A stretch of DNA of 45,374 nucleotides from an uncultured Caulobacteraceae bacterium (GTDB taxonomy: Bacteria > Pseudomonadota > Alphaproteobacteria > Caulobacterales > TH1-2), in NCBI GenBank assembly GCA_937967425.1, contig CALBST010000225.1:1-45374 (forward strand), given 5' to 3'. A model generated the notes under the pieces. It saw nothing but the letters and a program-made list of their open reading frames with translations. It did not search any database and was not told the origin of the DNA. The first letter of the stretch is position 1; the number at the start of each line of letters is the position of its first letter. This document shows, one piece after another, positions 22,070 to 30,270 of this stretch. The position numbers and the translations under genes were made by a program.

Positions 22070-22198
22070 TGCGACGAATTGTTACGTCCGTGATCGATTC
22101 GATGGAAGGCTGAGTTGCTGTTCCGGGCGTGGACGCAACGGGCAATTGCAGTTAATCGGAAGCCACCAAATTCAGCATTTTTCCGGGAGACGAGGCTT

Positions 22199-23206
22199 AT
22201 GGGCGTGAAGGTTGCCATCAACGGGTTCGGGCGCATCGGCCGGAACGTTCTGCGCGCGATCTATGAGAGCGGCCGCACGGACATCGACGTTGTGGCGATC
22301 AACGATCTGGGCCCCGTGGCGACGAACGCTCACCTCCTCCGCTTCGACAGCGTCCACGGCAAGTTTCCGGGCGACGTGAAGAGCGGCGAGGACTGGATCG
22401 ATATCGGCCGCGGCAAGATCAAGGTCACGGCGATCAAGAACCCGGCTGAGCTGCCGCACAAGGATCTAGGCGTCGATATCGCGCTCGAGTGCACGGGCAT
22501 CTTCACCGCGCGTGACAAGGCCGCGCTCCACCTGGAAGGCGGCGCCAAGCGCGTGATCGTTTCGGCGCCGGCGGATGGCGCGGACTACACGGTTGTGTAC
22601 GGCGTGAACCACCAAGGGCTGACGAAGGACCACGTCGTGATCTCGAACGCTTCGTGCACGACCAACTGCTTGGCCCCGGTGGTGAAGGTTCTGCATGACG
22701 CGATCGGCATCGATCACGGCATGATGACGACGATCCACTCCTACACCGGCGACCAGCCGACGCTCGACACGCTGCACAAGGATCTCTATCGCGCCCGCGC
22801 TGCGGCGCTGAACATGATCCCGACCAGCACGGGCGCCGCGAAGGCGATCGGCCTGGTGATCCCGGATTTGAAGGGCAAGCTAGACGGCATTTCGATCCGC
22901 GTGCCGACGCCGAACGTTTCCGTGGTGGACTTCAAGTTCGTCGCCAAGCGCGCGACGACGAAGGAAGAGATCAACGCGGCGATCAAGGCTGCCTCGGAAG
23001 GCGCGCTGAAGGGCGTGCTCGCCAACACCGATCACCCGAACGTCTCGATGGACTTCAACCACGATCCGCACTCATCGATCTTCCACAACGATCAGACGAA
23101 GGTCATGGAAGGCAAGTTCTGCTCGGTGCTCTCGTGGTACGACAACGAGTGGGGCTTCTCGAACCGCATGGCCGACACGGCTGTGGCGATGAGCAAGCTG
23201 ATCTAG
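22199..23206 (+). CDS. gap: Glyceraldehyde-3-phosphate dehydrogenase, type I
   Basis: This encodes 335 residues from the ATG at 22199, with GGGAG upstream; an earlier ATG at 22115 adds an implausible N-terminus. The enzyme converts glyceraldehyde 3-phosphate, NAD(P)+ and phosphate to 1,3-bisphosphoglycerate. It has the NAD fold [16 protein letters not shown], the catalytic Cys in [12 protein letters not shown], the partner His in a HSYTGDQ block, and C-terminal [13 protein letters not shown]. It opens a glycolytic block with pgk and fda downstream on the same strand, transcribed away from zapA. Confidence 0.97.
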   Translation: MGVKVAINGFGRIGRNVLRAIYESGRTDIDVVAINDLGPVATNAHLLRFDSVHGKFPGDVKSGEDWIDIGRGKIKVTAIKNPAELPHKDLGVDIALECTGIFTARDKAALHLEGGAKRVIVSAPADGADYTVVYGVNHQGLTKDHVVISNASCTTNCLAPVVKVLHDAIGIDHGMMTTIHSYTGDQPTLDTLHKDLYRARAAALNMIPTSTGAAKAIGLVIPDLKGKLDGISIRVPTPNVSVVDFKFVAKRATTKEEINAAIKAASEGALKGVLANTDHPNVSMDFNHDPHSSIFHNDQTKVMEGKFCSVLSWYDNEWGFSNRMADTAVAMSKLI

Positions 23207-23232
23207 TTATTTTGAACATCACAAATCCACCG

Positions 23233-23340
23233 TTCCCCGGACGCCGCACAGCGGCGAGCCAGGGTCCATGGTGGACGCTTCAGCCTGTTGGCCCATGGGT
23301 CCCGGCTCAGCGCCGCGCTCTGCGCGACTTGGCCGGGAAG
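23233..23340. repeat. Composite inverted repeat after gap
   Basis: Two C/G-rich modules face each other: CCCCGG...GGTCCATGG on the left and CCATGGGTCCCGG...GGCCGGGA on the right. Each contains a smaller hairpin (for example GCCGCACAGCGGC). This is a dispersed extragenic repeat form. It ends about 10 bp before the GTG of the next small gene and may provide that gene's only ribosome-site-like GGGAAG. Confidence 0.7.
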
Positions 23341-23348
23341 CGTGTTGT

Positions 23349-23639
23349 GTGAAGCTCCCCAAACTCCGCCTCCCCTACCTCACGCCTGTCGCCAAAGGTC
23401 AGCTTTGGGGGATGGGCGTGGGCTTGGGCACGGCGCTGCTCGCGGTTGAGCATATGGAGCTCAGCTACCGCATCTTCTTCATCGGCGCGGCGGCGGCTTG
23501 GGTGGCGAGCGAATTCTATCTCTCGCGGCGGCTGACAGGCTCGGACACCAAGACGATCGTCATCGCCATTCTCAGCGGCATGTCGTTTCCGTGGATCGGC
23601 TGGCTGCTCGCGTTCGTGTTGAACTTGTTGCGACCCTAG
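23349..23639 (+). CDS. Small membrane protein
   Basis: This encodes 96 residues from a GTG at 23349. The longer frame upstream reads through a repeat and is rejected. Three hydrophobic segments (about residues 17-34, 42-60 and 72-93) are separated by short charged loops (EHMELSYR, YLSRRLTGSDTK). It is probably an inner-membrane protein of unknown function. It lies 140 bp after gap and is flanked on both sides by REP-like elements. Confidence 0.7.
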   Translation: MKLPKLRLPYLTPVAKGQLWGMGVGLGTALLAVEHMELSYRIFFIGAAAAWVASEFYLSRRLTGSDTKTIVIAILSGMSFPWIGWLLAFVLNLLRP

Positions 23640-23642
23640 CAG

Positions 23643-23694
23643 GTTGGATCGCGGGCCTCTGGCCCGCATGCGGGGCGGAGCCCCGCGCTCCAAC
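23643..23694. repeat. Three-way-junction palindrome
   Basis: Outer arms GTTGGA (23643-23648) and TCCAAC (23689-23694) enclose two perfect hairpins: GCGGGCC-TCT-GGCCCGC (23651-23667) and GCGGGGC-GGA-GCCCCGC (23670-23686). The 52-bp unit can form a cloverleaf. It starts 4 bp after a stop codon. A related core occurs at 26748-26770. Confidence 0.85.
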
Positions 23695-23772
23695 TTTCAA
23701 ACGCCGGCGCCCCATACGCCGGATAGGCGCAAACTACAGCGTTAACGCGATCATTGTGCGCCAATCGTGCGC

Positions 23773-24051
23773 ATGGTCGTTAGGCGCCATTATCACAGCT
23801 TCTCGAACGCGATGACCGAACTCGGCTTCGCGCTTGCAGCATTCGCGTGCGGCCTTTTTGATGCGCCGGTGTGGCTGACGGCACTGGCGGCGGTCTCGAT
23901 GCTGGCTTATTGGACCATCACGCGGAACTCGGTGCTGAACCGGTTGCGCGGCGCGACGTGGGCGACGGTAATGACCCTCGGCTTCGTCACGATCATTTCC
24001 ATACAGGCCGGCGCCTATTGGCTCGGCCTCGTCGCAGCGGGGCTGATTTGA
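23773..24051 (+). CDS. Small membrane protein
   Basis: This encodes 92 residues from the ATG at 23773; a GTG at 23767 or an ATG at 23812 (79 residues) are alternatives, and no ribosome site decides. Three hydrophobic segments are visible, in LGFALAAFACGLF, LTALAAVSMLAYW and VMTLGFVTIISIQAGAYWLG. The TGA stop lies inside the left arm of the inverted repeat that starts at 24044, so the repeat may have set the C-terminus. I do not recognise the family. Confidence 0.65.
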   Translation: MVVRRHYHSFSNAMTELGFALAAFACGLFDAPVWLTALAAVSMLAYWTITRNSVLNRLRGATWATVMTLGFVTIISIQAGAYWLGLVAAGLI

Positions 24052-24097
24052 AATTCGCCCCCAGTTTGGTGGAGCGCTCAAAGCGAATTTCAAATCA
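24044..24097. repeat. Inverted repeat A with 15-bp perfect arms
   Basis: Left arm TGATTTGAAATTCGC (24044-24058) and right arm GCGAATTTCAAATCA (24083-24097) are perfect complements with a 24-nt loop. The arm is A/T-rich, unlike the surrounding DNA. It is related to the arm of repeat B, 27 bp further on. Confidence 0.88.
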
Positions 24098-24123
24098 ATA
24101 AGCCCCACTGAAATCATTTGATT

Positions 24124-24200
24124 CTGGCGTCCTTATTGGATTTGAAATGCGACAACAGGCCGACCCCAAACGGGGTCGCATTTCAAATCCAGGACGCCAG
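24124..24200. repeat. Inverted repeat B with 16-bp and 10-bp perfect arms
   Basis: Inner arms GGATTTGAAATGCGAC (24138-24153) and their complement (24175-24190) are perfect. Outer arms CTGGCGTCCT (24124-24133) and AGGACGCCAG (24191-24200) are also perfect. The loop contains GACCCCAAACGGGGTC. The element ends 18 bp before the DUF1993 start. Arms share GATTTGAAAT-CG with repeat A. Confidence 0.88.
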
Positions 24201-24217
24201 GGGAAATCATCCAAGCA

Positions 24218-24724
24218 ATGACCAAGCTATCAATGCACGCCATCAGCGCGGGCGTATTCGCGCGCATGCTGAACAATCTCTCATCGATCCTGGCGAACGC
24301 CGAGAAGCAAGCGAAGGCGAAAGGGCAAGATCCGAACGCGCTGCTCAGCGCGAAACTCGCGCCCGACATGTTCCACCTGACCAAGCAAGTGCAGATCGCG
24401 ACCGATCACGCCAAGGGTTGCGTCGCGCGCCTCGCCGGCCAGCAGATTGAGACGATCGAAGACACCGAGACCAATCTCGCGGAGCTGCAGGCGCGGATCA
24501 GGCGCGTGCTGGCGATTGTCGAAAGTTACACGCCCGAGCAATTCGAGGGCTCGGAGACGCGCGAAATCACGATCAAGATTCCGAACATGGAACTGAAGTT
24601 CTCCGGCCTCGATTATGTGAACCAGTGGGCGATCCCGAACTTCTATTTCCACGTAGTGACGGCCTACGACATTCTGCGCGCCGAGGGCATCGAGCTCGGC
24701 AAGAAAGACTTCCTGATCGGGTAG
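24218..24724 (+). CDS. DUF1993 family protein (DinB-like fold)
   Basis: This encodes 168 residues. The helix pattern and blocks (SAGVFARMLNNLSSILANAE, PDMFHLTKQVQIATDHAKG, and the C-terminal NFYFHVVTAYDILRAEG) match DUF1993. Members of this family adopt a DinB-like four-helix bundle and are of unknown function. No signal peptide is present, so it is cytoplasmic. It lies between repeat B and a small membrane-protein gene that starts 4 bp after its stop, so the run into pgk is probably one transcript. Confidence 0.85.
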   Translation: MTKLSMHAISAGVFARMLNNLSSILANAEKQAKAKGQDPNALLSAKLAPDMFHLTKQVQIATDHAKGCVARLAGQQIETIEDTETNLAELQARIRRVLAIVESYTPEQFEGSETREITIKIPNMELKFSGLDYVNQWAIPNFYFHVVTAYDILRAEGIELGKKDFLIG

Positions 24725-24728
24725 GTCG

Positions 24729-25001
24729 GTGCAGAAGCGGCGTCCAAATATCGGCTCGGCGGGCTCCGACCTTGTGTTCGCGCTTCTGGCGCTAGTCGCG
24801 GGATGGGTTGGGCTTGCGCCGATTTTCGCTGTGATGGTGTTCGTCGGCGCGGTGGCGGCGTGGGGCTGGACACGGCGACGGCCGTTGATGGCGATGCAGA
24901 TGCGCACGCGGCTGACGCAGGGCGCCATTGCGATCGCGATGATTGCGGTGGTGCTGGCCCTCGCCTATTGGATCGGCACGCTGCTTGGAGGACACACGTG
25001 A
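24729..25001 (+). CDS. Small membrane protein upstream of pgk
   Basis: This encodes 90 residues from a GTG 4 bp after the DUF1993 stop. Three hydrophobic segments are visible (about residues 14-26, 30-45 and 64-86), with a basic loop [15 protein letters not shown] between the second and third. Its TGA overlaps the pgk GTG (GTGA), so pgk translation is likely to be coupled to it. I do not recognise the family. The tight spacing on both sides argues that it is a real gene. Confidence 0.72.
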   Translation: MQKRRPNIGSAGSDLVFALLALVAGWVGLAPIFAVMVFVGAVAAWGWTRRRPLMAMQMRTRLTQGAIAIAMIAVVLALAYWIGTLLGGHT

Positions 25002-26182
25002 GCTTTCGCCGGATCGAAGACGCGCCATCGGGAAAGACGGCGCTGGTGCGTGTCGACTTCAACGTGCCGATGCAAGATGGCGCGGTGAGCGATGATACGC
25101 GGTTGCGGGCGGCGCTCCCGACGATCCAGGCGCTGACGGCGAAGGATTGTAAGGTGGCGCTGCTCGCGCACTTCGATCGGCCGAAGGGCAAGCGCGTGCC
25201 GGAGATGTCGCTGAAACCGGTGGCGGCGCCGTTGGCGAAGCTTCTGGGTGCGGACGTTGCGTTCGCGGATGATTGCGTGGGCGATGCGGCCAAAGCGGCG
25301 ATCGACGCGTTGCCCGCGGGCGGCGTGATCCTGTTGGAAAACACGCGTTATCACGCAGGCGAAGAAAACAACGATCCGGAATTCGCGAAGCAGATCGCGG
25401 CGCTCGGCGATTTCTATGTCAACGACGCCTTCTCCGCTGCGCACCGCGCACATGCATCGACGGAGGGCGTCGCGCACGTCCTTCCTGCGTATGCCGGCAA
25501 ACAAATGGAGCGCGAGCTTGATGCGCTCGACGCCGCGCTCGGGGCGCCGAAGCGGCCGGTGCTCGGCATAGTCGGCGGCGCGAAGGTTTCGACCAAGCTC
25601 GATCTGCTGCAAAACCTGATCAACAAGCTCGACAAGCTGGCCATCGGCGGCGGCATGGCGAACACGTTCCTCTATGCGCAAGGCGTGGAGATCGGCGGCT
25701 CGCTCGCAGAGAAAGACATGGCCGACACGGCCCGCCAGATCATGGAAGCGGCAAAAGGCAAGTGCGAGATCTTGCTACCGGTCGATGTCGTCGTGGCGAA
25801 AGAGGTGAAGCCTCATGCCGAGTGTCGAATGACTGGTCTTGATGACATCGGTGCTGACGAAAAGATTTTGGACGCCGGCGAAAAAACTGTGCGCAAGTTG
25901 CGCGAGGCGATGAAGCATTCACACACTCTGATCTGGAACGGCCCGCTCGGCGTGTTCGAAGTGCCGCCGTTCGACCAGGCGACGGTGATTGCGGCGCAGG
26001 AAGCGGCTGAGTTGGCCAAGAGCGGCAAGCTGATCGCAGTCGCGGGTGGGGGCGACACAGTGGCCGCCCTAAATCACGCGGGCGTCGCGGGCGACTTCAC
26101 GTTCGTCTCGACGGCGGGCGGTGCGTTCTTGGAATGGATGGAGGGCAAGGCCCTTCCTGGTGTTGACGCGCTAAAGCGCTAG
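24998..26182 (+). CDS. pgk: Phosphoglycerate kinase
   Basis: This encodes 394 residues from a GTG with GGAGGA six bases upstream, overlapping the previous stop. The frame is open further 5', but that part is antisense-like. The enzyme transfers phosphate between 1,3-bisphosphoglycerate and ADP. Motifs in order are [71 protein letters not shown] and [12 protein letters not shown], all in their expected places. It acts directly after Gap in the pathway. Confidence 0.97.
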   Translation: MSFRRIEDAPSGKTALVRVDFNVPMQDGAVSDDTRLRAALPTIQALTAKDCKVALLAHFDRPKGKRVPEMSLKPVAAPLAKLLGADVAFADDCVGDAAKAAIDALPAGGVILLENTRYHAGEENNDPEFAKQIAALGDFYVNDAFSAAHRAHASTEGVAHVLPAYAGKQMERELDALDAALGAPKRPVLGIVGGAKVSTKLDLLQNLINKLDKLAIGGGMANTFLYAQGVEIGGSLAEKDMADTARQIMEAAKGKCEILLPVDVVVAKEVKPHAECRMTGLDDIGADEKILDAGEKTVRKLREAMKHSHTLIWNGPLGVFEVPPFDQATVIAAQEAAELAKSGKLIAVAGGGDTVAALNHAGVAGDFTFVSTAGGAFLEWMEGKALPGVDALKR

Positions 26183-26193
26183 GAGAAAAGTCT

Positions 26194-26739
26194 ATGGCAT
26201 CACTGCAAGACATACCGCTGAAGCGCATCGATGGCAGCGCCGATACGCTCGCCGCCCACAAGGGCAAGGTGCTCTTGATCGTGAACGTTGCGTCGAAGTG
26301 CGGGCTGACGCCGCAATATGCTGGCTTGGAGAAGCTCTTCGAAGACAAGCGCGATGCCGGCCTCGAAGTCTTGGGCTTTCCCGCAAACAACTTCCTCGGC
26401 CAAGAGCCGGGCAGTGATGCAGAGATCGCGGACTTCTGTGCTTCCACCTACGCCGTGAAGTTTCCGATGTACTCGAAGATCTCCGTCGCCGGTGACGACC
26501 AGCACCCGCTCTACGCGGCCTTGATAGCGGCGCAACCGAAGGCGACGGGCGAAGGCCCGTTCCGCGAACGCCTCGCCGGCAAGAACCTCGGCGGCGCAGC
26601 GCCCGGCATCCTCTGGAACTTCGAGAAGTTCGTCGTCGGCCGGAACGGCCAAGTCGTCGCCCGCTTTTCGCCGGACGTCGCGGCCGACGATCCGCGGCTG
26701 GTTTCGGTGCTTGAGGCGGAATTGGCGAAGCCCGCTTAA
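26194..26739 (+). CDS. Glutathione peroxidase family (thiol peroxidase)
   Basis: This encodes 181 residues, starting 11 bp after pgk with a GGAG ribosome site. The catalytic Cys36 is in NVASKCGLTPQY, and a Gln is in FPANNFLGQEPG. The Trp-Asn pair is in ILWNFEKFVV, completing the usual tetrad. It is the cysteine (not selenocysteine) form. Bacterial members usually use thioredoxin or glutathione to reduce peroxides and lipid hydroperoxides. It has no signal peptide. Co-transcription with glycolytic genes is likely from spacing, though the functional link is unclear. Confidence 0.93.
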   Translation: MASLQDIPLKRIDGSADTLAAHKGKVLLIVNVASKCGLTPQYAGLEKLFEDKRDAGLEVLGFPANNFLGQEPGSDAEIADFCASTYAVKFPMYSKISVAGDDQHPLYAALIAAQPKATGEGPFRERLAGKNLGGAAPGILWNFEKFVVGRNGQVVARFSPDVAADDPRLVSVLEAELAKPA

Positions 26740-26747
26740 CCACGGAA

Positions 26748-26770
26748 ATGCGGGGCTCGTCGGCCCGCAT
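26748..26770. repeat. Short hairpin related to the 23643 element
   Basis: ATGCGGG...CCCGCAT arms with a 9-nt middle, just after the peroxidase stop. The core resembles the GCGGGGC / GGCCCGC parts of the 23643-23694 element. There is no T run directly behind it, so terminator function is doubtful. Confidence 0.55.
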
Positions 26771-26875
26771 AACTGCCCTGCTGCGATAGTTTTTCCCCAT
26801 GCCCCTGCCCGGCGTGGCGTTTTTCGGACGCCTGGGTTAGACACCGCCATCCAATTCAATCTGACGGGGCGAGCA

Positions 26876-27898
26876 GTGAATCTCGACGACTTGAACAAGG
26901 TGGCGGAAGCCATGGTGGCGCCGGGCCGGGGCATCCTGGCTGCGGACGAATCCACGGGCACGATCAAGAAACGCTTCGATGCGATCGGCGTGGAAAACAC
27001 CGAGGACAATCGCCGCGACTATCGCGAGCTGATGTTCCGCGCCAGCGACGCCATGAAGTACATCTCTGGCGTCATCCTGTTCGAGGAGACGCTTTTTCAG
27101 AAGGCCGCTGACGGCACGCCGCTGGTCGACATCATCTCCGCCGCCGGCGCGATTCCGGGGATCAAGGTCGATAAGGGCGCGACCAAGATGGCCGGCTTCC
27201 CGGGCGAGACCGTCACCAAGGGTCTCGACGGCCTCTCCAAGCGTCTGCGTAGCTATTACGAGCAAGGCGCGCGCTTCGCGAAATGGCGCGCGGTGATTGA
27301 TATCGCCGATGGCATCCCGACGTGGGGCTGCGTGAAGTCGAACGCCCACGCGCTGGCCCGCTACGCGCGCATCTGCCAACAAGAGAACATCGTGCCGATC
27401 GTCGAGCCGGAAGTGCTGATGGACGGCAACCATGACGCCGCGCGTTGTGATGAGGTCACCCGCTGGGTGCTGCAAACCGTGTTCAACGAACTGGCCGAAC
27501 AGCGCGTGGCGCTGGAAGGCATCGTCCTGAAGCCGAACATGATCGTCGCCGGCAAAGGCAGCGTGCGGCAAGCTTCGATCGATGAAGTGGCGGAGCGCAC
27601 GATCGCGGCGCTCAAGTCCACGGTGCCAAGTGCTGTGCCGGGGATCGCTTATCTCTCGGGCGGCCAATCGGATGAACTCGCGACCGCGCACCTCTCGCGC
27701 ATGAACGAAATTGGCGGCTTCCCGTGGAAGATGACATTCTCCTACGGCCGCGCGCTGCAAGCTGCGCCGCAGAAAGCCTGGAGCGGCAAGAAAGAAAACA
27801 CCGCCGCCGCGCAACGCGCGTTCCTGCATCGCGCCCGCATGAACGGCTTGGCGTCGCAAGGTCAGTGGAACGAGAAGCTGGAGAAGCAGGCGGCGTAA
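26876..27898 (+). CDS. fda: Fructose-bisphosphate aldolase, class I
   Basis: This encodes 340 residues from a GTG at 26876, preceded by GGGGCGAG. The long upstream extension of the frame is not protein-like. The class I (Schiff-base) type is shown by GILAADESTGTIKKRF near the N-terminus, KWRAVIDI, EPEVLMDGNHD and the catalytic-lysine region GIVLKPNMIVAGK, followed by LSGGQSDELAT. It cleaves fructose 1,6-bisphosphate. With gap and pgk it forms a lower-glycolysis/gluconeogenesis cluster. A strong terminator follows. Confidence 0.96.
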   Translation: MNLDDLNKVAEAMVAPGRGILAADESTGTIKKRFDAIGVENTEDNRRDYRELMFRASDAMKYISGVILFEETLFQKAADGTPLVDIISAAGAIPGIKVDKGATKMAGFPGETVTKGLDGLSKRLRSYYEQGARFAKWRAVIDIADGIPTWGCVKSNAHALARYARICQQENIVPIVEPEVLMDGNHDAARCDEVTRWVLQTVFNELAEQRVALEGIVLKPNMIVAGKGSVRQASIDEVAERTIAALKSTVPSAVPGIAYLSGGQSDELATAHLSRMNEIGGFPWKMTFSYGRALQAAPQKAWSGKKENTAAAQRAFLHRARMNGLASQGQWNEKLEKQAA

Positions 27899-27937
27899 CG
27901 CTGCTGCGGCCCACGTAACCACGAACGGTACGATTTT

Positions 27938-27971
27938 AGCCGGGATGCTCTTTCATCCCGGCTATTTTCTT
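27938..27971 (+). terminator. Rho-independent terminator after fda
   Basis: A perfect 10-bp stem AGCCGGGATG / CATCCCGGCT (27938-27947 with 27954-27963), 6-nt loop, then ATTTTCTT. It begins 40 bp after the fda stop. Confidence 0.92.
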
Positions 27972-28057
27972 GGCCGAAAAGTCGCGCACTGGCGGCGCCT
28001 CGTAGATGCGTGCGCGTTCCTTGCTTAGACTGGGCGGCGTCCTCACTTGGAAACCCA

Positions 28058-28702
28058 ATGCCGCATCGCGCCCGCCTCTATTTGATTACCCCGCCGTCCA
28101 TCGACGATTTGGGCTGGTCACGCGAATTGGAGGCGGCGCTCACGGGCGGCGACGTGGCGGCGGTACAGCTGCGGTTGAAAGGCGCGCCGGATGAGCATGT
28201 CTTGCGCGTGGGCGCGGCGCTAATGCCGATCGCGCAGGCGGCGGGCGCGGCCTTCATCGTCAATGACCGGCCCGATCTCGCGGCGCGTCTCGAAGCCGAC
28301 GGCGTGCATGTGGGACAAAGCGATGCGACATACGCCGAGGCACGGCGGCTTATGGGCAAGGACCGCATTGTTGGCGTGACGTGCCACAACTCGCGCGATC
28401 TCGCGTATGACGCAGCGGAGGCCGGCGCCGACTATGTGGCGTTCGGCGCGTTCTATCCGACCGGCACCAAAGATCCGTCCCACTGGGCGGAGCCGGAGAT
28501 TTTGAGCATCTGGCAGGAAACGATGGAAACGCCGTGCGTCGCCATCGGCGGCATCAATGTTGAGAATGCCGAGCCGCTGGTGCGGGCGGGCGCGGATTTC
28601 CTGGCAGTATCGGCAGGCGTGTGGGCGCATCCGCAGGGGCCGCATGCGGCTGTCGCGGCGTTCAACACGATCTTTGATCGCTGCGCGGCAGAAGCGGCCT
28701 AG
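28058..28702 (+). CDS. thiE: Thiamine-phosphate synthase
   Basis: This encodes 214 residues from the ATG at 28058, with GGAA upstream; the ATG at 28010 adds 16 unlikely residues. ThiE joins HMP-pyrophosphate and THZ-phosphate to thiamine phosphate. The TIM-barrel motifs are visible: [60 protein letters not shown] and [12 protein letters not shown]. The K in QLRLKG and the FGAFYPT.TK block are the expected substrate contacts. It is separated from fda by a terminator, so it is probably transcribed on its own. Its TAG overlaps the convergent TIR gene stop. Confidence 0.93.
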   Translation: MPHRARLYLITPPSIDDLGWSRELEAALTGGDVAAVQLRLKGAPDEHVLRVGAALMPIAQAAGAAFIVNDRPDLAARLEADGVHVGQSDATYAEARRLMGKDRIVGVTCHNSRDLAYDAAEAGADYVAFGAFYPTGTKDPSHWAEPEILSIWQETMETPCVAIGGINVENAEPLVRAGADFLAVSAGVWAHPQGPHAAVAAFNTIFDRCAAEAA

Positions 28703-29496
28703 ACGTCCCGGCTCCAGTCAGAAGCGCGGACGGCAGCCAGGTGGCGTTCGAAAACTTGTTTTTCGAGGTCGTCGCCATCGCCCGGAAGAAATGCGTGCTT
28801 CTGCCAATAACCGCGGCCGGGGCGGCCGGTATCCTTGCTGACGACGAGCACGTCGAGCGGCGGTTCGCGGCGGCGGCGGCATTGTTCGGCGATCGCGTCG
28901 AGCGCGCCCCACAGCGAATGCTGATCGAACTCGCCGATCTGCACATCCTGCTCGCGGGCGGCGGCGCGAAGTGCGTCTTCCGCTTCCTTGTAAGTGAACG
29001 GCGCGCCGCCCGAGAGCGCGCGATCGATCAGCAGCGCCCGGATCAGATCGACCATGGCTTCCTTCTGGCCGCCGGCGCGCAGGCGCGCATTGCGGGCGAG
29101 GTTTTTCTTGCCGATCAGCAGGCCGAGCTTCAGCAGCACCTTCTGAACTTCCGGATCGTCGGGCGCGCCGTCCCATTGCGTGAGATCGGCGGATTGGATC
29201 GCGTCGAACGGCGGAATGAGCGAGCATGGGTGGATCGTCACCGGCACGAGAATGCCGCGATCAAGGCCGATCTGGGCCTCGCGGATCACCCAGTGCGACG
29301 AAACCGCGGCGAAGCTCCAACACACGATGACAGCCTGCGCGCGTCCGATCTGTTCGAGAATGCGTTCTTCCCACTCGACGCCGACTTCAATACCGGCGTC
29401 GAACCAAACCGGGACGTCGAGATCGAGCAGAAGCGTGTAGAGCGCTTCGACGCGGGCTTTGTCCTCGCGCTTGTAGGAGATGAAGACGTCGCTCAT
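28699..29496 (-). CDS. TIR-domain protein with an uncharacterised C-terminal domain
   Basis: This encodes 265 residues. An N-terminal TIR domain (about 1-130) starts with [11 protein letters not shown], has [19 protein letters not shown], and carries the likely catalytic Glu73 in [12 protein letters not shown], the position used by NAD-cleaving TIR enzymes. A helical linker leads to a C-terminal region (about 175-265) with [18 protein letters not shown] and a closing [15 protein letters not shown] helix. I do not know a named family for it. Bacterial TIR proteins often act as NADase effectors in phage defence, with the second domain acting as sensor. That role is inferred. It is convergent with thiE (4-nt overlap) and divergent from the ClpP-like gene. 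Confidence 0.85.
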   Translation of the reverse strand: MSDVFISYKREDKARVEALYTLLLDLDVPVWFDAGIEVGVEWEERILEQIGRAQAVIVCWSFAAVSSHWVIREAQIGLDRGILVPVTIHPCSLIPPFDAIQSADLTQWDGAPDDPEVQKVLLKLGLLIGKKNLARNARLRAGGQKEAMVDLIRALLIDRALSGGAPFTYKEAEDALRAAAREQDVQIGEFDQHSLWGALDAIAEQCRRRREPPLDVLVVSKDTGRPGRGYWQKHAFLPGDGDDLEKQVFERHLAAVRASDWSRDV

Positions 29497-29658
29497 GGGC
29501 GCACCGGCCTAACGCGATCCGCCCGCATGGTTAAGCCAAGGCATGGAAAATGCGGGGTTTTCCACAGGATGGCCCGAACGCTGCGGCAGCCGGCCCTTGC
29601 GCTCTAGGAAAAACGGGCGAACCCGCCTACCTGTTCGGCCATGACAGGAGCCTACGAC

Positions 29659-30270
29659 ATGATCGGTTCGATCACCCGCCTCGACGACGAAGACGACGCA
29701 AAGAACCCGGCGGATGGCCGCAACGCCCCCGACGTGATCGAAAAGGCGCTGTTTGAAGCGCGCGTCGTCATGCTCACAGGCGAAGTGAACGACATTCAGG
29801 CGCGCCGCGTGACCGAGCGCCTCTTCGCCCTCGCTTCGCAGAACGCCAACCCGATCACGTTCGTGATTTCCTCGCCCGGCGGCCACGTCGAGAGCGGCGA
29901 CATGATCCATGACGTGATCAAGTTCATCAACGCGCCGGTGCGCATGCTGGGCACAGGCTGGGTCGCCAGCGCAGGCGCGCTGATTTATTGCGCCGCCGAG
30001 CGCGAGAACCGCTATTGCCTGCCGAACACGCGCTTCCTGCTGCACGAACCGCGCGGCGGCGTCGGCGGCATGGCGTCGGACGTTGAAATCCAAGCGCGGG
30101 AAATCCTGCGCATGCGCGAACGCCTGAACCAGATCTTCGCCAACGCGACCGGCCAGCCTGTCGACAAGATCAAGCGCGACGTCGATCGCGATTATTGGAT
30201 GCTGGCGGAAGAAGCGAAGGCTTACGGCCTCGTGGGTAAGATCGTGAAGAGCCAGAACGAGATTCGTTAG
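29659..30270 (+). CDS. clpP: ClpP-like ATP-dependent protease proteolytic subunit
   Basis: This encodes 203 residues from the ATG at 29659, which has AGGAG eight bases upstream; an earlier ATG at 29641 lacks a site. ClpP subunits form a tetradecameric serine protease chamber fed by ClpA or ClpX. The triad is visible: Ser104 in WVASAGALIY, His129 in RFLLHEPRGG and Asp174 in IKRDVDRD. The nucleophile motif is ASAGA instead of the usual ASMGA, the N-terminus has a charged DDEDDAKN extension, and clpX is not adjacent. It is therefore probably a second ClpP, not the main housekeeping copy. It is flanked by a TIR gene and a TIR-like membrane gene, both on the other strand. Confidence 0.9.
   Translation: MIGSITRLDDEDDAKNPADGRNAPDVIEKALFEARVVMLTGEVNDIQARRVTERLFALASQNANPITFVISSPGGHVESGDMIHDVIKFINAPVRMLGTGWVASAGALIYCAAERENRYCLPNTRFLLHEPRGGVGGMASDVEIQAREILRMRERLNQIFANATGQPVDKIKRDVDRDYWMLAEEAKAYGLVGKIVKSQNEIR

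Noticed and set aside
27972..28057. A TPP riboswitch ahead of thiE
   Set aside because: The leader is under 90 nt and I could not find the conserved CUGAGA or matching thi-box elements, so a riboswitch is not supported.
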